Notes: generated from the letters alone by a model not told the origin. A stretch of 64,000 nt of DNA from Streptomyces griseoviridis (GCF_005222485.1 NZ_CP029078.1:1826001-1890000), one strand, 5' to 3'; positions 44,361 through 53,427 are shown, counted from the first letter of the stretch. Numbers and translations are program-made.

Positions 44361-47192
44361 TCATGCGCCCACGCGGTCGGGCGCGGTGGTGGTGGTCGAC
44401 GGGAGGGGCGTGCGGGCCGCGCGCCGACCCCGTAGGACGGTGAACGCGCAGGTCAGGAGCGTGACGAGGAGCGCGGTCGCGCCGATGGCTGAGCCCAGCC
44501 GCAGTCCTGGCGGCCGGAACACGCAGCGGACGGTGGTCGCGGAGCCGTCGAGCGGGACGGCGATCAGGCCGTGGAATCCCCCGGCCGCCACGACGGGCCC
44601 GGCGCCGGCCGCGCACCGCCACCCCGCGATGCGCGGCGCCGCGACGACGGCGGTCCCGGCGCTGCCGGGCGGCAGACTGGCCTCGACGGTGGCGCCGGAG
44701 ACGTGGACGCGGGTGGCGCCGGTGGCCGTCAGCCGCTGGACGGCGCCGCGCAGGCGTGCGGTGTCGAGGCAGCCGACGGCGCCGTCCGGGATCCGGCCGC
44801 GCAGGTCGGGGGTGAGGACGATGCGGACGCGCCCGGAGGCGGGGACCGTGCCCAGCGGCCGCATCGCGGCGATCTTGGTGACCCGGGCGTCCGTCCTGAA
44901 CCATGCCTCGGGGCCGCCGTCCAGGCGCGCGGTGCCCGAGTAGTGCGGGGCCCAGAGGTAGACCTCGGTGCCGGCCCGGCAGCGGGCGGTGACCCTCACT
45001 CCGCTCGCGGTGCCCTCGGCGGGCACGCCGACGAACCGGCGGACGGGCGTGCCGTCGGCGGCGCGGACGGTGACGCGGGGCACGGTGTAGACGCGGGTGC
45101 CGAGCAGGAGTTCCTGGTTGCGGTACGGGGAGGGGCCGAAGCCCGACCGGGTGTCGGTGCCTGGCGGGCGGACCGTCACCAACGGCGGTACCTGGGCGCG
45201 GGTCACGGTCGGGGCGCCGCCCGGCGGGGCGGACCGGCTCTGGTGCGGGTCGGGCGGTGAGTGCACGCGGGCGCCGACGGAGAACAGCGCGTCGGTGACG
45301 TCGTTGTCCAGGCTCTGGACGCTGCGGCCCCGGGAGGTCCAGCCGTCGCCGAGGGCGGTGAGGGTGCGGCTGAGGACGTCCGAGGTGAGGCTGCTGTAGT
45401 ACTGGGCGCCCTGGCCGCCGACGAGCAACGGGTCGTTGCCGACGGTCTGTTCACGCCCGGGTTCGGTGCGGTGGGCGGGCCAGTCGTCCACGCGGGCGAT
45501 GGCGTCGGCCTGGGCCCGCTGCCTGGCGCCCCAGGGCGCGTAGTCGTCCATGTTCCCGAGCCTGAGCCGGGACGCGACGGCGGAGGTGGCCACCGTCTCC
45601 CCGAACTGCCCGCCGAACAGCAGGACGACGGCGAGCGGGACGAGCGGCGCGCGACGCGGACGGCGGGCCACCCGCACGGGCCGGCCGGAGGGGCGGCCGG
45701 GGCGACTGAGGCGGCTGAGGCGGCTGAACCTTCGTGTGGCGTCGCCGAGTTCGGCTCGCTCGGATCGTCCGGCTGCTTCGGATCGTCCGGCGGGTCCGGC
45801 TCGTCCGGCTGGTTCGGCTGGTTCGGATCGCTCGGCGGGTCCAGCTCGTTCGGCTCGTTCGGCTGGTTCAAATCGCTCGGCGGGCCCGGCTCGTTCGGCT
45901 CGGCCGAGGAGGATCAGGCCCCCGAGTGCGCCGGTCACGGCCAGCGGCAGGACCAGCCACATCACCGGGTGCACGACGACGCTGCGGCTCGCCACCGCGG
46001 TGATCACGGCGAGCAGTCCGGTCGCCGCGGCCAGCGCCCGCGCGTCGGGCGGTCCGTGGGAGAGCGTCTGCCAGGCGGCCATGACGAGGAGCGCGCAGAG
46101 CACGAACGCCTGCCGGTAGGCGCTGCCCTGCGGGGTGGCGAAGGCGTGCCAGAGCAGATGGGTCGGCCCCCACTGGAGGGAGAGCGCGACGGCGACGGCG
46201 AGCGCCGTCCAGCCGGTTCTGATCCGGCGCGGGACGCGGCGGTCGAAGGGCAGGGCGAGGGCGAGCAGGAGCGCGGCGGTGCCGACGTACAGGGCGGGGC
46301 TCGCGAAGGTGTACGTCGTCGGCAGCAGCCGCGCGAGCAGGTCCCGCGCGGGCACCGGGGCGAAGTCGACGACGCGGCCGGGGTAGGCGTGCCGGGTGCC
46401 GGCCCAGACGACGGTCACCAGGGGCGCGGCGAGTCCGACGCCCAGGGCGACGGTCCCGGCCGCGCGCCCCGCGACGGCCACCCGGCGCCTCGGGGCAAGG
46501 TCGCCGAGGGCGAGCCGCAGCAGCAGGAGGAGTCCGGCGGCGAGGGTGGCCATGTAGGCGGTGTAGAAGTTGGCGATCCAGCCGAGCGCGACGACGAGCA
46601 CGCCGAGGAGCGGGCGCCGCCCGGCCAGGGTCCACTCGCCGACCAGGCAGAACAGCGGCAGCGCGAGGAGTCCGTCGAGCCACATCGGGTTGTAGGAGGC
46701 GACGGCGACGCTCCAGCCGCACAGCGCGTACGAGGTGCCGAGCAGCCCGGCGGCCCACCAGCGTCCGGGGCGCAGGGCGAGCAGCAGCCACGCCATGGCC
46801 GCGCCCGCGCAGGCGGTCTTGAGCCCGGTGATCACGTACACGGCGAGGTCGATCTCGTCGCGCGGGAAGAGGGCGACGAGGAGCGCGAACGGGCTGGAGA
46901 GGTAGGTGCCGAGGTCGGGCAGGAAGCTGGAGCCGTAGCCGGACCGCCAGTTGATGAGCAGGTTGCCGTCGGCGCGGCCGTGCAGCAGGTCCCAGAGGTG
47001 GGCGTGGAACGGCACGTACTGGTTGCCGAGGTCGTTGACGCTGCGGGTGCGCGGTCCGAACGGATAGCAGCGGGCGACGGCGTCGGCGGCGCAGAACAGA
47101 GCGGCGGTGAGCAGCGAGGCGAGGAGCGCCGCGGCCTGGCCCGGCCGTGAAGGGCCGCGCGAAACGGCTTTGCGCAGGGTCGGGCGTTCCAT
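44361..47192 (-). CDS. YfhO-family membrane glycosyltransferase
   Basis: A 943-residue multispanning protein with about a dozen helices in the first 440 residues and a mostly extracytoplasmic C-terminal half. YfhO landmarks include VNDLGNQYVPFHAHLWDLLHG near residue 50 in two parts (VNDLGNQYVPF, HAHLWDLLHG), INWRSGYGSSF and NPMWLDGLLALPLF. In Bacillus, YfhO moves the sugar that CsbB attached to lipid onto lipoteichoic acid. An unusual loop at about 430-490 is built of short AERAGPAERSEPAE-like units. A final helix (about 910-930) precedes the C-terminus. ATG 47192 has GGGGAG and AAGGA upstream. Confidence 0.85.
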   Translation of the reverse strand: MERPTLRKAVSRGPSRPGQAAALLASLLTAALFCAADAVARCYPFGPRTRSVNDLGNQYVPFHAHLWDLLHGRADGNLLINWRSGYGSSFLPDLGTYLSSPFALLVALFPRDEIDLAVYVITGLKTACAGAAMAWLLLALRPGRWWAAGLLGTSYALCGWSVAVASYNPMWLDGLLALPLFCLVGEWTLAGRRPLLGVLVVALGWIANFYTAYMATLAAGLLLLLRLALGDLAPRRRVAVAGRAAGTVALGVGLAAPLVTVVWAGTRHAYPGRVVDFAPVPARDLLARLLPTTYTFASPALYVGTAALLLALALPFDRRVPRRIRTGWTALAVAVALSLQWGPTHLLWHAFATPQGSAYRQAFVLCALLVMAAWQTLSHGPPDARALAAATGLLAVITAVASRSVVVHPVMWLVLPLAVTGALGGLILLGRAERAGPAERFEPAERAERAGPAERSEPAEPAGRAGPAGRSEAAGRSERAELGDATRRFSRLSRLSRPGRPSGRPVRVARRPRRAPLVPLAVVLLFGGQFGETVATSAVASRLRLGNMDDYAPWGARQRAQADAIARVDDWPAHRTEPGREQTVGNDPLLVGGQGAQYYSSLTSDVLSRTLTALGDGWTSRGRSVQSLDNDVTDALFSVGARVHSPPDPHQSRSAPPGGAPTVTRAQVPPLVTVRPPGTDTRSGFGPSPYRNQELLLGTRVYTVPRVTVRAADGTPVRRFVGVPAEGTASGVRVTARCRAGTEVYLWAPHYSGTARLDGGPEAWFRTDARVTKIAAMRPLGTVPASGRVRIVLTPDLRGRIPDGAVGCLDTARLRGAVQRLTATGATRVHVSGATVEASLPPGSAGTAVVAAPRIAGWRCAAGAGPVVAAGGFHGLIAVPLDGSATTVRCVFRPPGLRLGSAIGATALLVTLLTCAFTVLRGRRAARTPLPSTTTTAPDRVGA

Positions 47193-47568
47193 TCCTTATT
47201 ACTCCCCGAAGATCATTGATTCGCGGAGTTAGACGGTCCGACTTTCCAAAGGGTTGCCCTTCCGCAGGTAATCATCAATACGGATGGCGGGGGCTTTGAT
47301 CTCAAGGGAAAGTGCGGGTGAACAATCAGGAAACAGGGAATTCCCTGGGTGTTGTCGAGAAGTGAATTCCGTCGGTGTCTGATCCGCGGGAAGGCGACCG
47401 GGTCGGCGGGGAAGGCGTACGTGAACCGGTCGGTGACGCCCTTGGCGGTGGAGTGACCGGGGCGACGGCGGTGGCCGTCTCGCTGTGGACGGCGTCCGGC
47501 GCGGCGGCCAGGGACCGGTCATGCGCGCGTCAATGGGCTGGGGGTCGGGGACGACGTAGGGTCGGGGC
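47193..47568. other. 376-bp intergenic region, no gene seen
   Basis: Promoter region between the divergent YfhO and DUF6314 genes. It is less GC-rich (about 47195-47380) than the surroundings and contains no convincing short gene, hairpin or repeat. Confidence 0.5.
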
Positions 47569-48072
47569 ATGGGCGAGTTCTGGCCGGTGGCCGACGTGTT
47601 GGGGTTTCTGCGCGGGAGTTGGCGCGTCCGGCGGGAGGTGCGGGACCTCACCAACGGCACGGACGGCCGGTTCGAGGGCGTCACCGTCTTCGGCGACCTG
47701 CCGGACGGCGGCGCTCGGGACGGCGGTCCACGGGACAGCGGGCCGCAGGGCGCCGGATCACCTGGCCACGGCCTGCTGCACGAGGAGCGGGGCACGTTCA
47801 CCTGGCTCGGGGTGGCCCGGCCCGCCGAGCGGACCCTGCGCTTCCTGCCCGGCGCCGATCCCGGCACCGCCGACGTGCGCTTCGCCGACGGACGCCCCTT
47901 CCACGACCTGGATCTGCGCACCGGCCGGCACACGGCGGGCCACCCGTGCGCGGCGGACCTCTACCGGGGCGAGTTCACCGTGCCGGACGCGGACCACTGG
48001 CGCACCGTGTGGCGGGTCGGCGGCCCCGCCAAGGACCTGCTGCTGACCACGGACTACACCCGCGAGAGCTGA
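47569..48072 (+). CDS. DUF6314-type protein
   Basis: A 167-residue protein with the pattern VLGFLRGSWRVRREVRDL at the N-terminus, GTFTWLG, ADVRFADGRPFHDLDL and DHWRTVWRVGGPAKDLLLTT at the end. This is how I remember the DUF6314 family, a lipocalin-like beta barrel of unknown function. A Gly/Asp-rich loop (PDGGARDGGPRDSGPQG) interrupts the middle. ATG 47569 gives the family's start. Ligand and role unknown. Confidence 0.72.
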   Translation: MGEFWPVADVLGFLRGSWRVRREVRDLTNGTDGRFEGVTVFGDLPDGGARDGGPRDSGPQGAGSPGHGLLHEERGTFTWLGVARPAERTLRFLPGADPGTADVRFADGRPFHDLDLRTGRHTAGHPCAADLYRGEFTVPDADHWRTVWRVGGPAKDLLLTTDYTRES

Positions 48073-48247
48073 ACACGGGCCAGCCCCACGGACCATCCCC
48101 GCGGGTCATCCCCACGGGCCATCCTCATGGGCCGGGCGACGGCCGCACCCGCGGGGGCCGCGCACCTTGCCCGCGCCCGCGCCCGCGCCCGCCTGGGCCG
48201 CACCCCGCCCGCCCCCGCGCCCCGCGAGAGCCGCGCCCCCGCCCCCG

Positions 48248-48841
48248 CTAAACCCCCGACGGCTGCGCCCGCACCCCTTCGAAGCGCAGGTTCCAGCGTC
48301 CGCCGCTGCCGATGAGCGCGACCGCCGACAGCGGGCGCACGTCGAGGCTCCAGTACGTCGACAGGGGCACCCTGAGGGCGTACACCAGGGCCGCGCGGAT
48401 CACCGCCGGTTCGGCGACGGCGACGATCAGGCCGCTGTCGTCGACCGGGCGGGTGTCGAGCCAGCCGCCGACCCGGGCGATGAACGCGAGCAGCGACTCC
48501 CCGCCGTGCGGGGCGCCCCGCGGGTCGGCGAGCCAGGCGTCCACCGCCGACGGCTCGCGGGCCATCGCCTCGCCCAGAGTCAGCCCCCGCCAGCGGCCCA
48601 TGTCGCAGTCGCGGAGGGCGAGTTGGACCAGGGGTGCGTAGCCGAGGGCGTCGCCGGTGGCGCGGCTGCGCGGGGTGGGCGCGCAGTAGCGCAGTTCGGC
48701 CGCGGCGAGCGGCAGCAGCGCGGGGGACGCGCCCAGCACCTCGTTCCATCCCGCCTGGTCCAGCGGACGGTCGTCCTCGAAGCGCTCCGCGCGCAGCGAG
48801 GAACTGCGCGCCGCGGCGACGAACGTGACCCGAAGAGGCAT
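48248..48841 (-). CDS. Histidine-phosphatase-superfamily protein lacking catalytic histidines
   Basis: A 197-residue protein with the overall layout of phosphoglycerate-mutase-like phosphatases. The first strand reads TFVAAARSSSLR where active members have RHGxT, and the second histidine site reads LIVAVAEPAVIRAAL where others have SHG. The DCDMGRWRGLTLGEAM and PHGGESLLAFIARV segments are kept. Both catalytic histidines are therefore missing and it is probably not a phosphatase; a binding or regulatory role is possible. Upstream of its stop the plus strand has cgcccg simple repeats. Confidence 0.75.
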   Translation of the reverse strand: MPLRVTFVAAARSSSLRAERFEDDRPLDQAGWNEVLGASPALLPLAAAELRYCAPTPRSRATGDALGYAPLVQLALRDCDMGRWRGLTLGEAMAREPSAVDAWLADPRGAPHGGESLLAFIARVGGWLDTRPVDDSGLIVAVAEPAVIRAALVYALRVPLSTYWSLDVRPLSAVALIGSGGRWNLRFEGVRAQPSGV

Positions 48842-48937
48842 GCGGCGATGGTGAGCCGGGAGGGAGGGCGGGTCAAGAGGGGCAGCCGGGGGGTGACCGA
48901 GGGTGGCGGCGGGCTCACGTCGCGGTCAGGGACCGGC

Positions 48938-49384
48938 TCAGGGTTCCGGCTGGAACAGCAGCGCCATCCACCGCTCGGGCGCGTTGAGCCCGGCGAATCC
49001 GGCCTTCTCGTAGACGCCGTGGGCGTCGGCGGTGGCGAGCACCAGCCGCCGTGGCCCGTAGGGGCGCAGGTGTTCGCGCACGGCGACGACGAGCGCGGTG
49101 CCGAGGCCCTTGCCGCGGACGGCGCGGTCCACGTAGACGTCGCAGAGCCAGGCGAACGTCGCGAAGTCGGTGACGACCCGCGCGTACGCCACCTGCTGTC
49201 CCGAACTCTCCTCGTACACGCTGAAGTTGAGGGAGGACTCGATCGCCTTGTCCTGCTTCTCGCGGGGGCGGCCGAGCGCCCAGTAGGCGTCGGTGGACAG
49301 CCACTGGTGGACGCGTTCCGCGTCGACGCGGGCGGGGTCGGTGGAGAGCAGGTAGCCGTCGGGCAGGCTCGGGGTGTCGTTCAT
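48938..49384 (-). CDS. GNAT-family N-acetyltransferase
   Basis: A 148-residue acetyltransferase: LSTDAYWALGRPREKQDKAI at the N-terminus, WLCDVYVDRAVRGKGLGTAL as motif A with the RGKGLG loop, then RRLVLATADAHGVYEKAGF as motif B. The layout is that of a common family of uncharacterised bacterial acetyltransferases. Its ATG overlaps the stop of the upstream MocR regulator by four bases, so the two are coupled and the substrate may relate to the regulator's ligand. Confidence 0.83.
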   Translation of the reverse strand: MNDTPSLPDGYLLSTDPARVDAERVHQWLSTDAYWALGRPREKQDKAIESSLNFSVYEESSGQQVAYARVVTDFATFAWLCDVYVDRAVRGKGLGTALVVAVREHLRPYGPRRLVLATADAHGVYEKAGFAGLNAPERWMALLFQPEP

Positions 49385-50859
49385 GCCGGGAGGCTGCCAT
49401 CCCGGCCGGTGGACGTCGAACGGTTTTCGCCGCGCACCTCCGCCCAGGCGGCGCCCAGCCGCCGTACGCCTTCGGTGATCTCCGCGGGTCCCGCGACCCC
49501 GGCGAAGCTCAACCTCAGGTGCGGGGCGGGGGGTTCGGCGCTGAAGTAGGGGCGGCCCGGGGTGAGGGCGACGCCCGCGCGCAGCGCCGCCGAGGCGAGG
49601 GCCGTCTCGTCGGTGCCGTCGGGCAGCCGCAGCCACAGGTGGTAGCCGCCCGAGGGGACGTGCGGCAGGGCGAGTTCGGGCAGGTGCAGCCGCAGGGCTG
49701 CGGTCAGGGTGTCGCGGCGGGTCTTCAACTCGGCGGCGATGGACCGCAGATGGCGGGGCCAGGCGGGCGATCCGACGAGTTCGAGCGCGGCCTCCTGGAG
49801 CGGCCGGGGGACGAAGAAGGTGTCGACGACCTGGATGGCGCGCAGCCGTTCGAGGACCGGGCCCCTGGCGGTGAGCGCGCACACCCGGAAGCTGGCCGAG
49901 GTGGCCTTGGTGAGGGAGCCGACGTGGACGACGACGCCGTCCGGGTCGTCGGCGGCGAGCGGGCTCGGCAGCGGCCCCGCGTCCTCGTGGACGAGGCGTC
50001 GCACGACGTCGTCCTCGATGACGAAGGCGCCGGCCGCGCGGGCGATCCGCAGCACCTCGGGGCGGCGCCCGGGGGCGAGGACGGCGCCGGTCGGGTTCTG
50101 GAAGAGGGGCTGGCAGACCAGGACCCGGGCGCCGGTGGCGCGGAAGGCGTCGGCGAGCAGGGCGGGGCGGACGCCGTCCGTGTCGACCGGGACGGGCACC
50201 GGGCGCAGTCCGGCGGAGCGGGCGATGGCCAGCATGCCGGGGTAGGTGGGCGATTCGACCAGGACCGGGGCGCCGGGCGGGGCGAGGGCGCGCAGCGCGG
50301 TGGTGAGCGCGGACTGGCCGCCCGCGGTGACCAGCACCTCGGCCGCGGTGACGGCGCCGCCGATGTCCCGCGCGAACCACTCCCGCAGCTCGGGCAGCCC
50401 CTCGACCGGCGGGCGCCCCCAGGCGCCCGGCCTGCGGCCCGCCCTGGCCAGGGCCGCGGCCATCGCCCGCTCCGGCTGCAACGACGGGTGCAGATAGCCG
50501 CCGTTGAACTCGACGACGCCCGGCGGTGGCGCGGCCAGGGAGGCCAGCACCCCGGAGGCGTCCACGGTGCGCGGGACGAGGTCGGCGCCGTCGGCACTGA
50601 GGGCGACCTCCTGCCATGAGGTGTCGCCGTTGGCGGCGCGGGCGGCGGGCGGCTCGGCGCGGAACGCCCCGGCGCCCGGCCGGGTGACGACGAGCCCCTC
50701 GGCGGCGAGCTGGGCGAGGGCCCGGGAGACGGTGACCGGGCTGACCCTGAACCGCTCGACGAGAGCGCGACTCGACGGCAGCTTTCCACCCGGCGAGTAG
50801 CGGTCCAGCTCCTTTCGCAGCTGATTCGCCAGTTCACCCACACTGCTACTCTCGTACAT
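49381..50859 (-). CDS. MocR-type regulator (GntR HTH fused to aminotransferase fold)
   Basis: A 492-residue regulator. The winged HTH (about 5-70) reads LPSSRALVERFRVSPVTVSR; the rest is a class I aminotransferase fold with NPTGAVLAPGRRPEVL, VIEDDVVRRLVHED and the PLP lysine in VGSLTKATSASFRVCAL. Such proteins usually sense vitamin B6 or an amino-compound. The frame is open far upstream to 51324 but that part is antisense to the exporter; ATG 50859 is right. No leader is visible: the divergent EamA gene starts at 50858, inside the same CATG. Confidence 0.88.
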   Translation of the reverse strand: MYESSSVGELANQLRKELDRYSPGGKLPSSRALVERFRVSPVTVSRALAQLAAEGLVVTRPGAGAFRAEPPAARAANGDTSWQEVALSADGADLVPRTVDASGVLASLAAPPPGVVEFNGGYLHPSLQPERAMAAALARAGRRPGAWGRPPVEGLPELREWFARDIGGAVTAAEVLVTAGGQSALTTALRALAPPGAPVLVESPTYPGMLAIARSAGLRPVPVPVDTDGVRPALLADAFRATGARVLVCQPLFQNPTGAVLAPGRRPEVLRIARAAGAFVIEDDVVRRLVHEDAGPLPSPLAADDPDGVVVHVGSLTKATSASFRVCALTARGPVLERLRAIQVVDTFFVPRPLQEAALELVGSPAWPRHLRSIAAELKTRRDTLTAALRLHLPELALPHVPSGGYHLWLRLPDGTDETALASAALRAGVALTPGRPYFSAEPPAPHLRLSFAGVAGPAEITEGVRRLGAAWAEVRGENRSTSTGRDGSLPA

Positions 50860-50880
50860 GAGTACAGAGAGTAGCGCTAC
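50845..50880. promoter_or_regulatory. Symmetric divergent promoter/operator with overlapping start codons
   Basis: GCTACTCTC (50845-50853) and GAGAGTAGC (50867-50875) form a 9-bp inverted repeat around gtacatgagtaca, and the palindrome GTAGCGCTAC (50871-50880) overlaps the right arm. A TACTCT -10-like box faces each gene about 8-11 bases before its ATG, so both transcripts are predicted to be leaderless. The two ATGs share bases 50858-50859. Confidence 0.65.
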
Positions 50881-51775
50881 TGCGCCGACCGCGATAGCGG
50901 TGACCAGCCCGCTCCCGACACCCGCGACGGGCACCGCGCTGGCCGCCCTGGGCGTCGTCACCTTCTCCCTCACCTTCCCCGCCACCGCCTGGGGTCTGGA
51001 GAGCTTCGGCCCCTGGACGCTGGTCGCGCTGCGCTGTGTGCTGGCCGCGCTGATCGCGGGCGGCTGCCTGCTGGCGCTGCGGGTGCCGCTCCCGGCGCGG
51101 GCGCACCGGCCGGGGCTGCTGGTGGTGGCCGCCGGCGTCGTCGTCGGTTTCCCGCTGCTCACCACACTCGCCCTCGGCACTTCGACCACCGCCCACGCGG
51201 CCGTCGTGGTGGGGCTGCTGCCGCTGACCACCGCCGTCTGCTCCGCCCTGCGGGTGGGCACCCGGCCGTCCCGCGCCTTCTGGGCGGCGGCCGTCACCGG
51301 CGCCGCCGCGGTGATCGCCTTCACCGTGCAGCAGAGCGGCGGCGCGGTGACCGGCGCCGACCTCTACCTCTTCGGGGCGCTGCTGGTCTGCGCGGCCGGA
51401 TACACCGAGGGCGGCCGGCTGGCCCGGGTGATGCCGGGCTGGCACGTCATCGGGTGGGCGCTGGTGCTGTGCCTGCCGCTCGCGGTGGCCGGCGGGGCCG
51501 TCGCGCTGGCGTACGAGCCGGTGCGGGTGACCGCGCACGGGGTGGTCGGTCTGGTGTGGGTGGCGGCCGTCTCGCAGTTCCTCGGCCTGGTCGTCTGGTA
51601 CCGGGGCATGGCCACGATCGGCATCCCCAGGGCGAGCCAGCTCCAACTGGCCCAGCCGCTGCTGACCCTGGTGTGGTCGGTGCTGCTGCTCGGCGAGCAC
51701 CTGCCGGTGGCGGCCCCGCTGACCGCCGTGGCGGTCCTGGTCTGCATCGCCGTCACCCAGCGGGCGCGGAGCTGA
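50858..51775 (+). CDS. EamA/DMT-family exporter
   Basis: A 305-residue drug/metabolite transporter with ten predicted helices and two EamA repeats. Typical segments are FPATAWGLESFGPWTLVALR in the first repeat and GIPRASQLQLAQPLLTLVW and LLGEHLPVAAPLTAVAVLV in the second. Such proteins export amino acids or related metabolites. It starts in the same CATG as the divergent MocR gene, which is therefore its likely regulator. The first 30 residues form a short polar tail before TM1. Confidence 0.88.
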   Translation: MSTESSATAPTAIAVTSPLPTPATGTALAALGVVTFSLTFPATAWGLESFGPWTLVALRCVLAALIAGGCLLALRVPLPARAHRPGLLVVAAGVVVGFPLLTTLALGTSTTAHAAVVVGLLPLTTAVCSALRVGTRPSRAFWAAAVTGAAAVIAFTVQQSGGAVTGADLYLFGALLVCAAGYTEGGRLARVMPGWHVIGWALVLCLPLAVAGGAVALAYEPVRVTAHGVVGLVWVAAVSQFLGLVVWYRGMATIGIPRASQLQLAQPLLTLVWSVLLLGEHLPVAAPLTAVAVLVCIAVTQRARS

Positions 51776-51834
51776 CCCGCGGGCCGGGCCGCCGTAGACT
51801 GGGGGTGCTCCCGCACTCGTGAGGAGGCCCCGAG

Positions 51835-52020
51835 ATGCATGCGATCGTGGGCGACCGGCTCGTCCAGCACGGCCGGGTGGTCGGCCAGGCGGACCGGGTC
51901 GGCGAGATCATCGAGGTGCTGGGCCCGCGCGGCGACCCGCCGTACCGGGTCCGTTTCGCGGACGGCCACGAACACCTCTGTTCCCCCGGGCCCGACACCG
52001 AGGTCCGCCACCCCGACTAG
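51835..52020 (+). CDS. DUF1918 small protein
   Basis: A 61-residue protein, MHAIVGDRLVQHGRVVGQAD at the start and PYRVRFADGHEHLCSPGPDT near the end, the whole length of the DUF1918 family found in actinobacteria. The fold is probably a small SH3-like beta barrel. Function unknown. A gaggag site precedes the ATG. It is convergent with the GHL10 gene, four bases between stops. Confidence 0.85.
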   Translation: MHAIVGDRLVQHGRVVGQADRVGEIIEVLGPRGDPPYRVRFADGHEHLCSPGPDTEVRHPD

Positions 52021-52023
52021 CCG

Positions 52024-53259
52024 TCAGCGCGGTGCCCGCGCCGGTCGTCGGTAGTGGTCGGCGACCACGCGGGCCATCGCGCCCGTCGGGTCCGCCGCGA
52101 CGTCCTTCGCGGCGAAGTAGACGTGCCCGCGTGCCTGCGGGTACTTCTTCGCCAGGGTGAGGTGGCGGGAGAGTTCCGCCGGGTCCTGCCAGGCGTCGGG
52201 CTGGGCGGGGTCGCCCGCCTTGTAGAGCGCCTCGCCGATGTAGAGGCGGGTCGTCGAACCCGACGCGACCTCGGCCCACCAGTCGAGGAGCTTGGCGTAG
52301 TCCGCGGCCTGGAAGCCGATGTTCCAGTAGATCTGCGGGACGACGTAGCCGATCCAGCCCTTCTTGACCCAGGTGCGGGTGTCGGCGGCGAGGTCGTCGT
52401 AGGTCTGGACGCCCGCCGCGGTGTCCGAACCCCGCGGGTCCGTCGTCGCGTTGCGCCACACCGCGAACGGGCTGACGCCGAAGTCGGTGCCCGGCCGGGT
52501 CCGTTCGATCCTGGCCGCCGTCTCGCGCACCAGCCGGTCGATGTTGTCCCGCCGCCAGGCCGCCCGGTTGGGGAAGCCGGCGCCGTGGCGGTCGTAGGCG
52601 GCGTCGTCGTCGAAGGTCTGTCCCGCCACCGGGTACGGGTAGAAGTAGTCGTCGAAGTGGACGGCGTCGACCGGGTAGCGGCGCACCGCGTCCATCATGG
52701 CGTCCTGCACGAACGCGCGGACCTTCGGCAGCCCGGGGTTGTAGTAGAGCTTGCCGCCGTAGGCGACCACCCAGTCGGGGTGCTTGCGCGCGGGGTGCGA
52801 GGCGACCAGCCGGCCCGGGTCGGTGTGGTTGGCGATCCGGTACGGGTTGAACCAGGCGTGCAGTTCCAGGCCACGCGCGTGCGCCTCCCTCACCGCCGTC
52901 CCCAGCGGGTCCCAGCCCGGGTCCTTGCCCTGGGTGCCGGTGAGGTACTGCGACCAGGGCTCGTACGGCGAGGGCCAGAGCGCGTCGGCCGTCGGACGCA
53001 CCTGGAAGATCACGGTGTTGAGCCGGTCACGGACCGCCCTGTCGAGCAGCGCGAGCAGTTCCGAGCGCTGCTGGGCCGCCGTGAGACCGGCCCTGGAGGG
53101 CCAGTCCCGGTTGGCCACGGTCGCCACCCACATCCCGCGCATCTCGCCGGTGGCGCGCCGGTGGCCGCGCGGGCCGCTGCCGCCCGCCGTCGCGTCCGGC
53201 GTGAACGCGAGCGTCGACAGCGCGGCCGCGGTGAACGCCCTACGGGTCACTCGCCCCAT
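52024..53259 (-). CDS. Secreted glycoside-hydrolase-like GHL10 protein (YngK type)
   Basis: A 411-residue exported protein. The N-terminus has a twin-arginine-like signal (GRVTRRAFTAAALSTLAF). The catalytic TIM-barrel-like domain begins EMRGMWVATVANRDWPSRAG, the hallmark of the GHL10/PF02638 family, and includes IFQVRPTADALWPS, HAWFNPYRIANHTDP, VDAVHFDDYFYPYPV with acidic residues and VVPQIYWNIGFQAADY. Family members are thought to hydrolyse glycans, probably cell-wall or exopolysaccharide; the substrate is not proven. ATG 53259 chosen because it begins the signal peptide. Confidence 0.87.
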   Translation of the reverse strand: MGRVTRRAFTAAALSTLAFTPDATAGGSGPRGHRRATGEMRGMWVATVANRDWPSRAGLTAAQQRSELLALLDRAVRDRLNTVIFQVRPTADALWPSPYEPWSQYLTGTQGKDPGWDPLGTAVREAHARGLELHAWFNPYRIANHTDPGRLVASHPARKHPDWVVAYGGKLYYNPGLPKVRAFVQDAMMDAVRRYPVDAVHFDDYFYPYPVAGQTFDDDAAYDRHGAGFPNRAAWRRDNIDRLVRETAARIERTRPGTDFGVSPFAVWRNATTDPRGSDTAAGVQTYDDLAADTRTWVKKGWIGYVVPQIYWNIGFQAADYAKLLDWWAEVASGSTTRLYIGEALYKAGDPAQPDAWQDPAELSRHLTLAKKYPQARGHVYFAAKDVAADPTGAMARVVADHYRRPARAPR

Positions 53260-53427
53260 CTGCACACCCCCAGGAACCGTGCGGTTCCGCCCGTCACGGA
53301 CCGCTTCCGGGCCCAGCATGCCCGACCCAGGCGATCGATCATCGATACTTGGGAGTAACGTGCACGATCGGAGCAGGTGTCGCGCGAGCGGCCCTGCCGC
53401 ACCGGTGGAATCAGCGAAAGGGACGAT

